Below are positions 1 to 8,791 of a stretch of 64,000 nucleotides of DNA, piece after piece. Position 1 is the first letter of the stretch, and every line of letters begins with the position of its first letter. The notes beneath the pieces were generated by a model. The model was not told where the DNA came from. It saw nothing but the letters and a program-made list of their open reading frames with translations, and ran no database searches. A program made the position numbers and the translations under genes. The stretch spans positions 1,822,001 through 1,886,000 of the forward strand of contig NZ_CP147404.1 of NCBI RefSeq assembly GCF_037201805.1. The letters run 5' to 3'. This stretch comes from Bacillus sp. FJAT-52991 (GTDB lineage: Bacteria > Bacillota > Bacilli > Bacillales > Domibacillaceae).

Positions 1-1
1 T

Positions 2-67
2 TTGTCGGTGCCGGTGACATTTATCGTTACAGGAAAAATATTAAAAAAAGAGAGTGTCAATGCATGA
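2..67 (+). CDS. 3' end of an upstream gene (membrane protein tail?)
   Basis: Frame 2 is open from the window edge and ends in TGA, overlapping the ATG of the next gene in an ATGA junction. The visible tail is hydrophobic then basic (LSVPVTFIVTGKILKKESVNA is 21 residues in all, ending just after a Lys pair), like the last membrane helix and cytosolic tail of a small membrane protein. In Bacillus the gene before yfhO is often a glycosyltransferase (csbB), and GtrA-like proteins also occur there. Only 21 codons are visible, so the family cannot be fixed. The ATGA overlap suggests translational coupling with yfhO. Confidence 0.45.
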   Translation: MSVPVTFIVTGKILKKESVNA

Positions 68-2646
68 AGAAAAAATCAATAGGGCTCCTTATACTTATCA
101 GTCTGCTTGTATCAGCAGCTGCTCACTTTTTTTTCCTTCAAGAATCGTTAGATGGAAGATACATGCTGGGTCCAAATGATGGGTTATCTCAAATACTGCC
201 GTTTAAGCAATTTATTTATGATCACTACACGGAAGGAAATTTCTTCTATTCTTTTCGTTTTGGCTTAGGTGGAGGATTTTATAGTCAGCTTGCCTATTAC
301 TTCTCCACATCCATTATATTCTTTCTCACCATCATCATTGTGTTTCTGCTTGAAATGTTTCAAGTGATTGACCCACCTGATATAAAGTTTTGGGCTGACG
401 CAGCTATATGGGTGAGTATCGTCCGATTAAGCTTGATTTTATCTATCACAACTTGGGTCTTCCGTTATTTACAAATTGAAAAGACAGCGGCGTTTACTGG
501 TGCAGTCGTGTACGGCCTATCTGTTATGTATTTTCGTCATGTTGTTTTTTGGGAATTTTTTTCTGATGCAATGCTTTGGATTCCACTGCTCGTCATTGCT
601 ACGGAAAAAATCATTCGAGAGGGTACACCGGCATGGTTTATATTCACCGTATCTCTCATGCTATTTAATAATTTTTATTTTTCTTACATTAATTTGTTTT
701 TCTTAGCCATGTATATTGTTTTTCGCTGGATGATTCCTTTAACAGCCAATGAACGAGGAAAAATCGAACAGTGCAAGCTTTTTATTACCTCTGGTTTGAT
801 TAGTTTTTGTCTTAGTGCGATTTCTTTTATTCCTGCGGCCTACGGTTTCTTTAATAATCATCGTCCGCCTTATGAAGCAGAAATTCCTGTTTTTGCTGCA
901 GTTGACCAGCCATTATTTGCGAGTCGTTATATTATTCTTCCAGCTATGTTTATTTTATTTATATGGATTATATCGCTTTATAAGCACTCATTGTTTCGCC
1001 TGTTCGCGTATCTCAGTTTTCTCTTGATCCTGCTACACTATAGTCCGATCGCCGGAAGTGCATTCAATGGCTTTTCCGCTCCGCAATACCGCTTTGAATA
1101 TTTATTATCATTTACCGTTGCCGGTTGCATCGCTGTTGGCTTACATCATTTGAAAAGCGTCTATTTTAAAGAGATTGTACTAGCTGTGATCGCCTCACTG
1201 ACTGTTTACTCGATCGGTTCCGCCTTTATCGACCCCATGATGTCAGTTGCAAGCGTAAAGAACATAATTTTCACTCTATTATTGATGACGGCGTTACTGC
1301 TTGTGCTTTATCGTTGGAAGACATCGATTGTCTTTTTACGTTGTTTGCAAGGATGGTTAATCATATCTAGCTTACTCATCGTCAATATCTATCAATTTAC
1401 TTTATCGGAGAATGCCGGAGTAAAAAAAGTGTCGAAAGACTTCCTAGAAAGCGCTTCCTATAATAGTGTCGAGCAACAGCAATTAATGAATCACATTCAA
1501 CAAGCAACCAAAAAACCTTTTGAAAGAATTGACTGGATGATTCCGACCCGGAATAATACCCCCATTGTTCAAAGGTTTTATGGCACGAGCTTGTATTCTA
1601 GCATTTTAAATCAGGAATTATTGTTTTTTTATTGGCATGATTTGCAAATTGATATGGGGAGAGAAAGTGTCAGCCGCTATGCTACGTTAGGCAATCGTTC
1701 AAATTTACATAGTTTATTGCAAACAAATTTTTGGGTGCGACCGAAAGAACAGGAAGCGAACATTCCTTATGGTTTTCAAAAATTTTCAGAAACAAAAAAT
1801 TATGTAGCTTATAAAAATACCTTGCCTCTTCCATTTGCTCGTACAACAAAGAGTGTCTTTAGTGAAAAGGATTTACAACAAGGCTCTGTGCTGGATCGTG
1901 AGCATGCGATGCTTCAAGGTATCGTGTTAAAAGATGAAACGATTCCTCATCAATCTTGGAATGCTCCCGTCAAAAATCGTATCAACCAAGCATCCATTGA
2001 AGCGATAGGAGGAACGTATCAAAATCAAAAACTATCTGTTCAAGAAACAGTCGGAGGAATTGATATCATTCCTAAAGAGCCTAATCAAAATACCGTTGAT
2101 TATTATCTCGGCTTTCATATTCAAAATATCGATGGTTTACCTTTTGAGTTAAAAGTCAATGATTACAAAACCACCCGTAAAGCTTTCGATTCCATCTATA
2201 AAACAAATGTCAATGATCTAATGATTCGAGTGCCAAAGGATGAAAAAATATCGATTCGGGTGCCAAAAGGAAATTACGTGGTGAAATCGATTACTTTATT
2301 TGAAGAAGATTATCAAGTGCTTGAAGAAGTCGTAAACAAAGATGTCCAATCGCCTACAGTAAATATAAATAGAAACAAAGTAACGATCGATTACAACAAC
2401 CAAACAGGGGAACGATTTATGGCCTTACCGATCCCTTTTGAAAAAGGATGGAAGTTACAAATCAATGGCAAGAAACAACCGATATACGAAGCGAATTATG
2501 CGTTTACTGGGATCGCTCTTCAACAAGGAAAGAACAACATTGAATTAGCGTACACTCCCCCCTTCTTTTCCTTTTCATGCATACTGTTTCTTATTGGTTT
2601 AGTTAGTGCTTATTATGTATGTAACACAAAAAGAGACTGTCATTAA
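64..2646 (+). CDS. yfhO: YfhO family multi-spanning membrane protein
   Basis: An 860-residue protein with an N-terminal membrane anchor and about a dozen hydrophobic helices over residues 1-450. A soluble extracytoplasmic region of about 370 residues follows, then a last helix near residue 840. This is the usual layout of the YfhO family, which in Bacillus and Listeria is linked to glycosylation of wall polymers with undecaprenyl-phosphate sugars (GT-C-like fold). The family is known, but the exact substrate is not visible here. The ATG overlaps the stop of the upstream frame (ATGA), so it is probably the second gene of an operon. A strong terminator overlaps its 3' end. Confidence 0.85.
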   Translation: MKKKSIGLLILISLLVSAAAHFFFLQESLDGRYMLGPNDGLSQILPFKQFIYDHYTEGNFFYSFRFGLGGGFYSQLAYYFSTSIIFFLTIIIVFLLEMFQVIDPPDIKFWADAAIWVSIVRLSLILSITTWVFRYLQIEKTAAFTGAVVYGLSVMYFRHVVFWEFFSDAMLWIPLLVIATEKIIREGTPAWFIFTVSLMLFNNFYFSYINLFFLAMYIVFRWMIPLTANERGKIEQCKLFITSGLISFCLSAISFIPAAYGFFNNHRPPYEAEIPVFAAVDQPLFASRYIILPAMFILFIWIISLYKHSLFRLFAYLSFLLILLHYSPIAGSAFNGFSAPQYRFEYLLSFTVAGCIAVGLHHLKSVYFKEIVLAVIASLTVYSIGSAFIDPMMSVASVKNIIFTLLLMTALLLVLYRWKTSIVFLRCLQGWLIISSLLIVNIYQFTLSENAGVKKVSKDFLESASYNSVEQQQLMNHIQQATKKPFERIDWMIPTRNNTPIVQRFYGTSLYSSILNQELLFFYWHDLQIDMGRESVSRYATLGNRSNLHSLLQTNFWVRPKEQEANIPYGFQKFSETKNYVAYKNTLPLPFARTTKSVFSEKDLQQGSVLDREHAMLQGIVLKDETIPHQSWNAPVKNRINQASIEAIGGTYQNQKLSVQETVGGIDIIPKEPNQNTVDYYLGFHIQNIDGLPFELKVNDYKTTRKAFDSIYKTNVNDLMIRVPKDEKISIRVPKGNYVVKSITLFEEDYQVLEEVVNKDVQSPTVNINRNKVTIDYNNQTGERFMALPIPFEKGWKLQINGKKQPIYEANYAFTGIALQQGKNNIELAYTPPFFSFSCILFLIGLVSAYYVCNTKRDCH

Positions 2647-2676
2647 GGAATAACCCTTAGTGACAGTCTCTTTTTT
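2630..2676 (+). terminator. Rho-independent terminator of yfhO
   Basis: The arm AAGAGACTGTCA pairs with TGACAGTCTCTT around a ~20-nt loop and is followed by six T. The left arm lies inside the last codons of yfhO, so the stop codon is in the hairpin. Confidence 0.9.
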
Positions 2677-2810
2677 GACGTATTTGCGGCGAAAAACCAT
2701 CCGGCCACATCCAGATGTTTAACCTGTAAAGGCATGTTGTTCGACTTACGCAAATTAGCTCATCGCTTGACAAATATAACACATAACTCTGAAAAAGAAA
2801 AGATCTTTTA

Positions 2811-2993
2811 TTATTTCTTTTTTTGAAGCTCCATGTTATTTTTTAATTGTTGAACATACAGATTAGCTTTCTCAGGGTTTTCCATGAAAAGCGCTAATAC
2901 TTCTGTCATCTTGCTTTTTAAGTACGAGCGATACGGTTCATCTAGCGTATCAATCCATTTTTTGAAATCAGAATCGGTCCATTTGCTTTTCAT
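2811..2993 (-). CDS. Small charged hypothetical protein
   Basis: About 60 residues, Lys/Glu-rich, predicted all-helical with no membrane segment; not recognised. ATG at 2993 is preceded by GAGGTG at a 6-nt distance, which is better than the GTG three codons upstream. It follows the Xre/PAS-like regulator on the same strand after a gap of about 120 bp, so it could be co-transcribed with it or be its target. No function is assigned. Confidence 0.6.
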   Translation of the reverse strand: MKSKWTDSDFKKWIDTLDEPYRSYLKSKMTEVLALFMENPEKANLYVQQLKNNMELQKKK

Positions 2994-3111
2994 CCTACTC
3001 ACCTCTGCACTTTATGTAATTTTTGCACATGATGTAATGTTAAGTATAAATCATAACAAAACTTACATATTTGGTAAATGGATTGTGACATTTTGCCACT
3101 TTCAAAAATAT

Positions 3112-3648
3112 CTATTCTCCCCGTATACTTTTTAGCATCGTTGAAACAGTAATCGCTCCGATTATTTCTCCTTCCTGCTTTAAAGCGCGAGCATATACAT
3201 CATATAGTAAGGTTCGATCTGAAATCAGGAACCAAATTCTCTTTCGTATGATGATATCCTTTTCAATCACTTGCCTTTTTATATTCATTAAGGCTATAGA
3301 TCCTTCATTCATAATAATTTCATCGTCTCTTTTTCCGATACATGCCTCCCAATCGATATTGAGATGAGGATTACAGATCCATGTATACCTTAATTGCCGA
3401 TCACAATGAGCAACAATGACTGGAGAATCTTTGAGCGCTTCCTCAAGAGGGCTATCTAAAAATTCCGAATAAAATAAAGATGGATGAAACTGTAATAATT
3501 TAGCGATTTGTTTCGCCACACCGATACTAGGATCTCTTTTTCCTTGTTCAATTTGCGTATAGTAGCTACGATCAATAAACACCTGTTCCGCTATATTTGC
3601 TTGTGTTAAACCTTTGTTCTTTCTTAACCGTATTAACCAATCTCTCAT
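3112..3648 (-). CDS. Xre-type HTH regulator with PAS-like C-terminal domain
   Basis: Residues 5-60 form a Cro/C1-type helix-turn-helix (motif GLTQANIAEQVFIDRSYYTQ followed by EQGKRDPS), so this is a DNA-binding protein. The remaining ~110 residues resemble a PAS sensor fold: a segment with RQLRYTWICNP, then a C-terminal strand pair EGEIIGAITVSTM. The architecture suggests a small-ligand or redox-sensing one-component regulator. The ATG has AGAGG about 8 nt upstream. Its target is unknown; the small gene just downstream or its own promoter are natural candidates. Confidence 0.75.
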   Translation of the reverse strand: MRDWLIRLRKNKGLTQANIAEQVFIDRSYYTQIEQGKRDPSIGVAKQIAKLLQFHPSLFYSEFLDSPLEEALKDSPVIVAHCDRQLRYTWICNPHLNIDWEACIGKRDDEIIMNEGSIALMNIKRQVIEKDIIIRKRIWFLISDRTLLYDVYARALKQEGEIIGAITVSTMLKSIRGE

Positions 3649-3910
3649 CTTAGGCCTCTCTTTATTAAGGTAATGAACTGGTGTTGTTTCCTATATCTAG
3701 GTTCAACTACTCTTCTACTATCATTCTTTGATGTCATATATGAGCAATCATCATATTTCACATTTAAATAGAAGACGCGTTTATTATTTTCCCTTGTTTC
3801 AACGAAAAATTCAATTTTTTTATGATTTTTTTAATCACTCATATTTATATTCTTGCTCATGATCTACATATTTAAAGATGATCAAAACAGCGATAAAGTC
3901 ATTAAAAAAA
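3649..3910. other. AT-rich intergenic stretch
   Basis: About 260 bp between the regulator at 3112-3648 and the terminator at 3904. It is very AT-rich and presumably carries the regulator's promoter (minus strand). No open frame, repeat or structured RNA was recognised. Confidence 0.5.
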
Positions 3911-3934
3911 CGGACAGGGGGTACCCCCTGTCCG
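3904..3934 (-). terminator. Terminator of the acidic protein gene
   Basis: A perfect hairpin, CGGACAGGGGG-TA-CCCCCTGTCCG, at 3911-3934. On the minus strand it is followed by seven T. It ends the 3987-4613 gene. Confidence 0.92.
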
Positions 3935-3986
3935 CATCACTTCAGGACTAAACGATTACGAGACTCTGATCTAAAATCATCTCTCC

Positions 3987-4613
3987 CTATTCTTCAAAAT
4001 CAAATTCACTTAAAATGTCCACATGACTAGCGATCATCGCGATAATTGTATTAGCTTCTTCTTTACTAAAGACAAAATTTGTTACATCTTCTAGCAATTC
4101 TTCGTCAATTGTTTGAATGCGATTAGTTCGTCTCAATATCCCATCTCCAGTTTCCTGAACCACACCAAATTGATAAGTGACTTCCACCTCATCCTTATGA
4201 GCATAGGCAGTCACTTCCGGTGTCGTCCACTCCACCTCTATTTCCTCATAGTTGTCATCATCGGACTTGAGATCATCCATCACAAAAGAGTGATCATCGA
4301 TTCCTTCAATCAATTCATGGAAGCTTTCGTGCACCTCATCAATAATATCTTCAATATCTGGTAAAATCGTTTTAGACATATAATCAACATCCAAATCAAG
4401 CGTTTTCACATAAAATTCTTCATTATACGGATCGAAAAATAGAGAACAGAAATACTCTCCTTCACTTTCATCCGTTTCTACAAAAAACTCTATTTTAGGA
4501 TGCTTGGATGCTCGATCTACAGCCATATGGCCAATTTGATCATATTTTTCACAGATCGACTCTAAATGTTCCTGCAATTCTTCACTGACCCGGTCAAACC
4601 ATTCCAACGTCAT
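3987..4613 (-). CDS. Acidic hypothetical protein
   Basis: 208 residues, strongly acidic (Asp/Glu-rich throughout, with an acidic linker near residues 116-128), soluble, no signal peptide. The family was not recognised. ATG has GGAAGGGATG upstream as a ribosome binding site. It is a single gene with its own perfect-hairpin terminator. The alternating beta/helical look and acidity would fit an inhibitor-like or DNA-mimic fold, but that is a guess. Confidence 0.65.
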   Translation of the reverse strand: MTLEWFDRVSEELQEHLESICEKYDQIGHMAVDRASKHPKIEFFVETDESEGEYFCSLFFDPYNEEFYVKTLDLDVDYMSKTILPDIEDIIDEVHESFHELIEGIDDHSFVMDDLKSDDDNYEEIEVEWTTPEVTAYAHKDEVEVTYQFGVVQETGDGILRRTNRIQTIDEELLEDVTNFVFSKEEANTIIAMIASHVDILSEFDFEE

Positions 4614-4722
4614 CTTGCATCCCTTCCTTTCGAATAATCCCCTTTATTATTTGTCGGGATTGATTGATTATTCTCCAATTATGTTTATATGTTACTTTTT
4701 CTATCTTTCCGCTATAAACAAT

Positions 4723-4750
4723 ATGCGGCACTGAAAGGTCAGTGCCGCAT
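4723..4750 (-). terminator. Hairpin at the end of the redox/two-component operon
   Basis: ATGCGGCACTG pairs with CAGTGCCGCAT around a 6-nt loop, directly after the stop of the 4755-5303 gene. The T tail on the minus strand is weak (ATTGTTT), so termination may be partial. Confidence 0.7.
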
Positions 4751-4754
4751 GTAT

Positions 4755-5303
4755 TTATGAAAGGGCGAGATGGATCAGTGTCATCACAGCCGCTATTCCT
4801 AATATACTCATATGAATAAAACGGATGGCTTTTGACCTTTTATTAGCGGCTAGGATATAACCGATCAGTGCAGCTCCTGCCATGAATGTCGCAGCACTGA
4901 TTCCAATATATTCCCTTAGTTCCAATTCCCGTTCTGCCAAAAACATGATCACCCCATGAGCACTTACCACTAATAAGGTAAGAAGACCAATCCACATATG
5001 CCATTTCCCTGATAGTCGAGCTGCTTTCGCTGTATGAGCCGCTTTATCTGGCCAACGCTTTTTCACTGGTTGAATGAGCTTTCTTAACGGAAAGAGGGTT
5101 GCTGCTAATCCAAAACCGGCCATCCCTGCCCATCCAATCAATTCTCCGCCTTCTTTCATCATTTCATTTTCTTCATCACTATGACTTTCGCCGTCATATT
5201 CATCCGCATGAGCCGTATAGATGAAAGAAGGAGAACTAACAAAAAGCAATATCAAAGTAGTTGCTATTGTTATGGCTATTTTCTTTACCCACATGGTCTT
5301 CAC
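4755..5303 (-). CDS. Secreted-signal cytochrome b-like membrane protein
   Basis: 182 residues. A signal peptide ends near residue 33 (AHA-DE), followed by a short acidic stretch and four hydrophobic segments. Four histidines, H102, H116, H164 and H178, lie in helices as two pairs each 14 residues apart. That is the classic spacing of two bis-His b-type hemes stacked across a membrane. A di-heme b561/ferric-reductase-like electron carrier is therefore likely. It is the last gene of the operon that also encodes ApbE, a second heme-membrane protein and the two-component system. The exact family was not recognised. Confidence 0.7.
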   Translation of the reverse strand: MKTMWVKKIAITIATTLILLFVSSPSFIYTAHADEYDGESHSDEENEMMKEGGELIGWAGMAGFGLAATLFPLRKLIQPVKKRWPDKAAHTAKAARLSGKWHMWIGLLTLLVVSAHGVIMFLAERELELREYIGISAATFMAGAALIGYILAANKRSKAIRFIHMSILGIAAVMTLIHLALS

Positions 5304-5307
5304 TCCG

Positions 5308-6603
5308 TTATTCTTTAATTGGTATTTGTAGATGAAACGTCGTGCCCTTTCCTACTTCGCTCGAAACATTAATCATTCCCCCGTGTGACTCCACAATCCA
5401 TTTGGCGATCGATAAACCGATCCCGTTACTGGCTAAATCTCGAGACCTCGCTTTATCTACTCGGTAAAACCGATCAAAAATACGCGGCAGCTGATCACTA
5501 GGAATCCCAATCCCTGTATCTTGAATGAGAATATCAACATTTTTTCCGTCACGACGAATCGTTAAGTAAACAGCTCCGCCAGACTGATTGTATTTAACTG
5601 CGTTATCAATCAAAATGTATAACAACTGAGTGATTCGTTCTTTATCCGACCTCATCAGTATGGAGGAAGAAGCCGAAACCTCCATAGTAATGCCCGTTTG
5701 GTTCGTAAGAGGGACAAAAGAGCGAACGAGTTGTTCAAGTACTTCCTTTAAATCAAATACAGTCGAATAAAATTCGATCTTGCCTGAATCTGAACGAGCG
5801 ATCGTTAATAAATCAGATACCAGCCTTGTCATTCGTTTCACTTCCTCTTTCATATCTTGAAGAATTTGTTGAGAGAAAGTAGACAAATGTTGCTGATCTT
5901 CCGCTTCAATTACCTCTAGGGAAGACTGCATAATCGAAAGCGGTGTCCGCAGCTCATGAGAAGCATCACTGACAAACTCTTTCTGACGTTGAAATGAACG
6001 CGATATCGGAACCATCGCTTTTCCAGCCATAAAGTAGCCTAGCCATAAAGATAAGAGCAGAAACAGAACGACTAAACTAATTAAGACCATTAATAATTTT
6101 TCCAAAACTTTTTGCTGTGCGGTGACATTTGTACCAGCAATTATGGAACCGACATATTCCCCTTCTTTTACCACTGGCTCAGCGGCAAATAATATCTTTT
6201 TTTCCACTCCATTTTGATCGATGATCGTTTCCCGACGTACTTCTAACTCATCCGGACGCCATGTTTGAATCTTCTCTAAAAAAAGAGGGGTCGCATAAGG
6301 CAGTCCGTCTTCTGCATCCAATAATTGACCGTCTTTCGACACAATATAATAAAAGGTTTGCACATCAGAATAGCTATGTTCATGATCTTCTTCACGTTCT
6401 TTTTGGCGACTTACATCACTTTCCAACAAATAGCTCCCATGTTCCCTCCGCTCCTCTTGCACAAGCCGAATGACCGCTTCTCGTTGATCTTGAAAAATGG
6501 AGGAAGATAACAACGTATACGTAATCACAATAAAAACGAGCAGAAAAAGCATCATTAGTCCAGTAAATAAAAGCGTTAAACGTTTTCTCGTTCGATTAAA
6601 CAT
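5308..6603 (-). CDS. Membrane sensor histidine kinase
   Basis: 431 residues: TM1 about 12-33, extracytoplasmic sensor about 35-165 with an acidic/His patch (EREEDHEHSYSD), TM2 about 172-195, then HisKA with SDASHELRTPLSIM (phospho-His near residue 216). HATPase_c follows with N box (IDNAVKYN), G1 (DTGIGIP) and G2 (NGIGLSIAK). It is a class I kinase of the CiaH/YclK type. It starts inside the end of the response regulator gene (8-bp overlap), so the two are translationally coupled. The His/acidic ectodomain resembles the acidic stretches of the secreted partners and would suit metal sensing; this is inference. Confidence 0.93.
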   Translation of the reverse strand: MFNRTRKRLTLLFTGLMMLFLLVFIVITYTLLSSSIFQDQREAVIRLVQEERREHGSYLLESDVSRQKEREEDHEHSYSDVQTFYYIVSKDGQLLDAEDGLPYATPLFLEKIQTWRPDELEVRRETIIDQNGVEKKILFAAEPVVKEGEYVGSIIAGTNVTAQQKVLEKLLMVLISLVVLFLLLSLWLGYFMAGKAMVPISRSFQRQKEFVSDASHELRTPLSIMQSSLEVIEAEDQQHLSTFSQQILQDMKEEVKRMTRLVSDLLTIARSDSGKIEFYSTVFDLKEVLEQLVRSFVPLTNQTGITMEVSASSSILMRSDKERITQLLYILIDNAVKYNQSGGAVYLTIRRDGKNVDILIQDTGIGIPSDQLPRIFDRFYRVDKARSRDLASNGIGLSIAKWIVESHGGMINVSSEVGKGTTFHLQIPIKE

Positions 6604-7312
6604 CCTGTCTCACCAATTTATAACCAATCCCTCGAATACTATGAATCAATCGTTTGCCAGTCGGGTCTTCCACTTTCTTTCTCACTAGGCGGACGAGAGC
6701 ATCCAAATTATTGGCCGATACGTCGGCGTCAATGCCCCATATTTTATCGAGAAGGACTTCGCGAGGTAATACTTGTTCCTCGTTCGTCATTAACAGTTGT
6801 AATAGTTGATACTCTTTCGGCGTTAATTGAACTTCTTTTCCTTTGCGGCAAACTTTATGATTCGTTTGGTCTAAATTCAAATCTCCTACTTTGATCACAT
6901 TATCCGTAAAGGAGAGCTTTGATCGTCGCCCTAGCGCTCGAACCCTTGCTAATAGTTCATCGAATTCAAATGGCTTCACAATGTAATCATCCGCTCCTGC
7001 ATCTAATCCCTCAACGCGGTCTAATACATCGTCTTTCGCTGTTAGCATCATAATTAAGCCTTGAAAGTTAGTTGCTCTTAACCGCTTACACACATCAATG
7101 CCACTAATTCCAGGCATCATCCAGTCAAGAATCACAAGGTCGTAATCAATCGAGGAGGTATAGTCAATGGCAGCAATTCCATCGATCACCCAATCAACGG
7201 TATGCGTTTCTTTCCCTAACATGTGAGCAACTAAACGGCCTAGTTTTTTATCATCTTCTGCCAATAATATATACACGTCATTCACATCTTTCTTTTTCTT
7301 ATTATTGTACAC
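6596..7312 (-). CDS. OmpR/PhoB-family response regulator
   Basis: Receiver domain residues ~13-125 with the acidic pair (LLAEDD), phospho-Asp in LVILDWMMPG near residue 61, Thr in MLTAKDD and Lys in YIVKPFE. A winged-helix DNA-binding domain follows (LTPKEYQLLQLLM ... SIRGIGYKL). The longest frame begins with a GTG at 7312 that lacks a clear ribosome binding site, and downstream GTG codons at 7285 and 7276 are alternatives. It is cognate to the kinase that overlaps it and probably controls its own operon. Confidence 0.93.
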   Translation of the reverse strand: MYNNKKKKDVNDVYILLAEDDKKLGRLVAHMLGKETHTVDWVIDGIAAIDYTSSIDYDLVILDWMMPGISGIDVCKRLRATNFQGLIMMLTAKDDVLDRVEGLDAGADDYIVKPFEFDELLARVRALGRRSKLSFTDNVIKVGDLNLDQTNHKVCRKGKEVQLTPKEYQLLQLLMTNEEQVLPREVLLDKIWGIDADVSANNLDALVRLVRKKVEDPTGKRLIHSIRGIGYKLVRQDV

Positions 7313-7338
7313 AGAAGCAAGCAGAAAGAAAAAATGGT

Positions 7339-7866
7339 TTATGGCCTAGCTGTCACTAATCGAACAAAAAATACGGAAACAACCATCATAAAGGTCATCG
7401 AATAAAAGAGAATCATCCACATAGCTCCTGAATCCGTTCCAATCAGTACCCCATGAATAAGTGCCAGGAAATAGGCAGGTAAAGCTAAAAAGTGAATCGA
7501 TCTCCACCACTTTCTTCCTATTTTTTTCATGACATCGGAAGAGAAAAAGAGAATCACTATTATATAGAAAGCAAGCGTTCCGGCTGAGGAGGCTAGTGGT
7601 TGATACGTCGCTGTAAACGGAATGAATAGTTCAACTAAAGAATAAGTGACATAGCGGTCAAACAGCAGCATAAACGCATGAAATAAAGAAAGTAGCAAAG
7701 CAAGCCAACCCGCTGTTTGATGGATGCTCAATAAGATCGGTTGTCCCTTTTTAGAAGCGATCTTTCCTTTCACCATCATGCCGGCCAGATTGGAAATGAA
7801 TAATAATAAATAAGCTGTGATCCCTGAAGCGCGAATCCATTCCCAAGTGGTGTAGATCATTTCCAT
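7339..7866 (-). CDS. Ferric reductase-like (MsrQ/YedZ-type) heme membrane protein
   Basis: 175 residues, about five or six membrane helices. Histidines H49/H63 (14 apart) and H125/H138 (13 apart) sit in helix pairs, as in the ferric reductase transmembrane domain that carries two b hemes. The motif KWWRSIHFLALPAYFLALIH is typical of this superfamily. The stop of apbE overlaps its ATG, so the two are translationally coupled. Role inferred: passing electrons across the membrane, probably to or from the flavinylated partner made by ApbE. Confidence 0.8.
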   Translation of the reverse strand: MEMIYTTWEWIRASGITAYLLLFISNLAGMMVKGKIASKKGQPILLSIHQTAGWLALLLSLFHAFMLLFDRYVTYSLVELFIPFTATYQPLASSAGTLAFYIIVILFFSSDVMKKIGRKWWRSIHFLALPAYFLALIHGVLIGTDSGAMWMILFYSMTFMMVVSVFFVRLVTARP

Positions 7867-8789
7867 TACAACATCAACTTCTTTGTATAATATTTGATTG
7901 TGTGACTCACTTTCACTTTGCCGTTTTCATCAATAATCAATGCTGCTGCGTACGGAAAGTGATCGAGCATCCATGAAAACCCTTGATCAAAAGTCAATAT
8001 GCATAATACCTTTGCGATGATTTCCGATTCAGCTGTTGTTTTAGCAAAAACGGTTGCTTGAACAACATCACTATCTGCTTGTAAGCCCGTCTGACCATTG
8101 AGCAAATGATGTCTTTTGATCGAGCCTTGTCTCCAAGATCGAAATACTTTGTTCGAGGTGGCTACACTTCCTTCGTTCATATAACATTGAGCGATATCAA
8201 TTGCTTCTTTTTCTGGATGTGCAATGCCAATGAGCTTCTCTTGATCCCCCCAAATAGCCAAATCTCCTCCCGCATTAAGTTGTCCCTCTGCAACCCCTAC
8301 TTGCCTCATGAACCTTGCTCCTTGATCAACAGCCCATCCTTTCGCAAATCCACCAAGATCGACTTTTTGTTCTGTTTGTTTCAGAAGCTTACAACCATCA
8401 TCTGCAAACTGAAAAGGAAAGGCTTCTCTTTTTTCAATGACCAGATTGGGGCCTTCATCTGTTTCAGCCATTTGTTCAAACGAGCGATCATAGCCGATTC
8501 TTTCCATACTCTTGCCGACTAAAGGATTAAAATAACCGTTCGTTATTGTTGAGTAATGCATTGCCCTTTTTAGCACTTCAAACAGCATCGGACTTACTTT
8601 GACTACTGTACCCAAGGTCGCTTTATTGAATCGATCTAATTCATTCGATGGCAGAAACCGTGAACAAGTCTGTTCAACCTCCTTAAACCATCGCTTTAAC
8701 TCCTCTTTATAGTTATCTTGCCAAGGAGATTCTCCAATGACTTTAACCTCTGTATTCATCGCTCGAAATAAATATGGATCTTCTCTCAT
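7866..8789 (-). CDS. apbE: FAD:protein FMN transferase (ApbE)
   Basis: 307 residues. ApbE attaches FMN from FAD to Thr/Ser of target proteins using Mg2+. Visible family motifs are DLGGFAKGWAVD and NAGGDLAIWG (FAD/Mg site), SVATSNKVFRSW, and a late LNGQTG segment. The start was placed at ATG 8789, nine bases after AAGGAG. The longer frame to 8885 would overlap the upstream gene and adds a basic stretch unlike the family. No lipoprotein signal is present, so this version seems cytosolic or unanchored. The target protein is not obvious; see the 98-residue neighbour. Confidence 0.92.
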   Translation of the reverse strand: MREDPYLFRAMNTEVKVIGESPWQDNYKEELKRWFKEVEQTCSRFLPSNELDRFNKATLGTVVKVSPMLFEVLKRAMHYSTITNGYFNPLVGKSMERIGYDRSFEQMAETDEGPNLVIEKREAFPFQFADDGCKLLKQTEQKVDLGGFAKGWAVDQGARFMRQVGVAEGQLNAGGDLAIWGDQEKLIGIAHPEKEAIDIAQCYMNEGSVATSNKVFRSWRQGSIKRHHLLNGQTGLQADSDVVQATVFAKTTAESEIIAKVLCILTFDQGFSWMLDHFPYAAALIIDENGKVKVSHTIKYYTKKLML

Positions 8790-8791
8790 AT

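Noticed and set aside
2677..2810. Possible gene between the yfhO terminator and the small protein gene
   Set aside because: No frame with a start and ribosome binding site; nothing recognisable.
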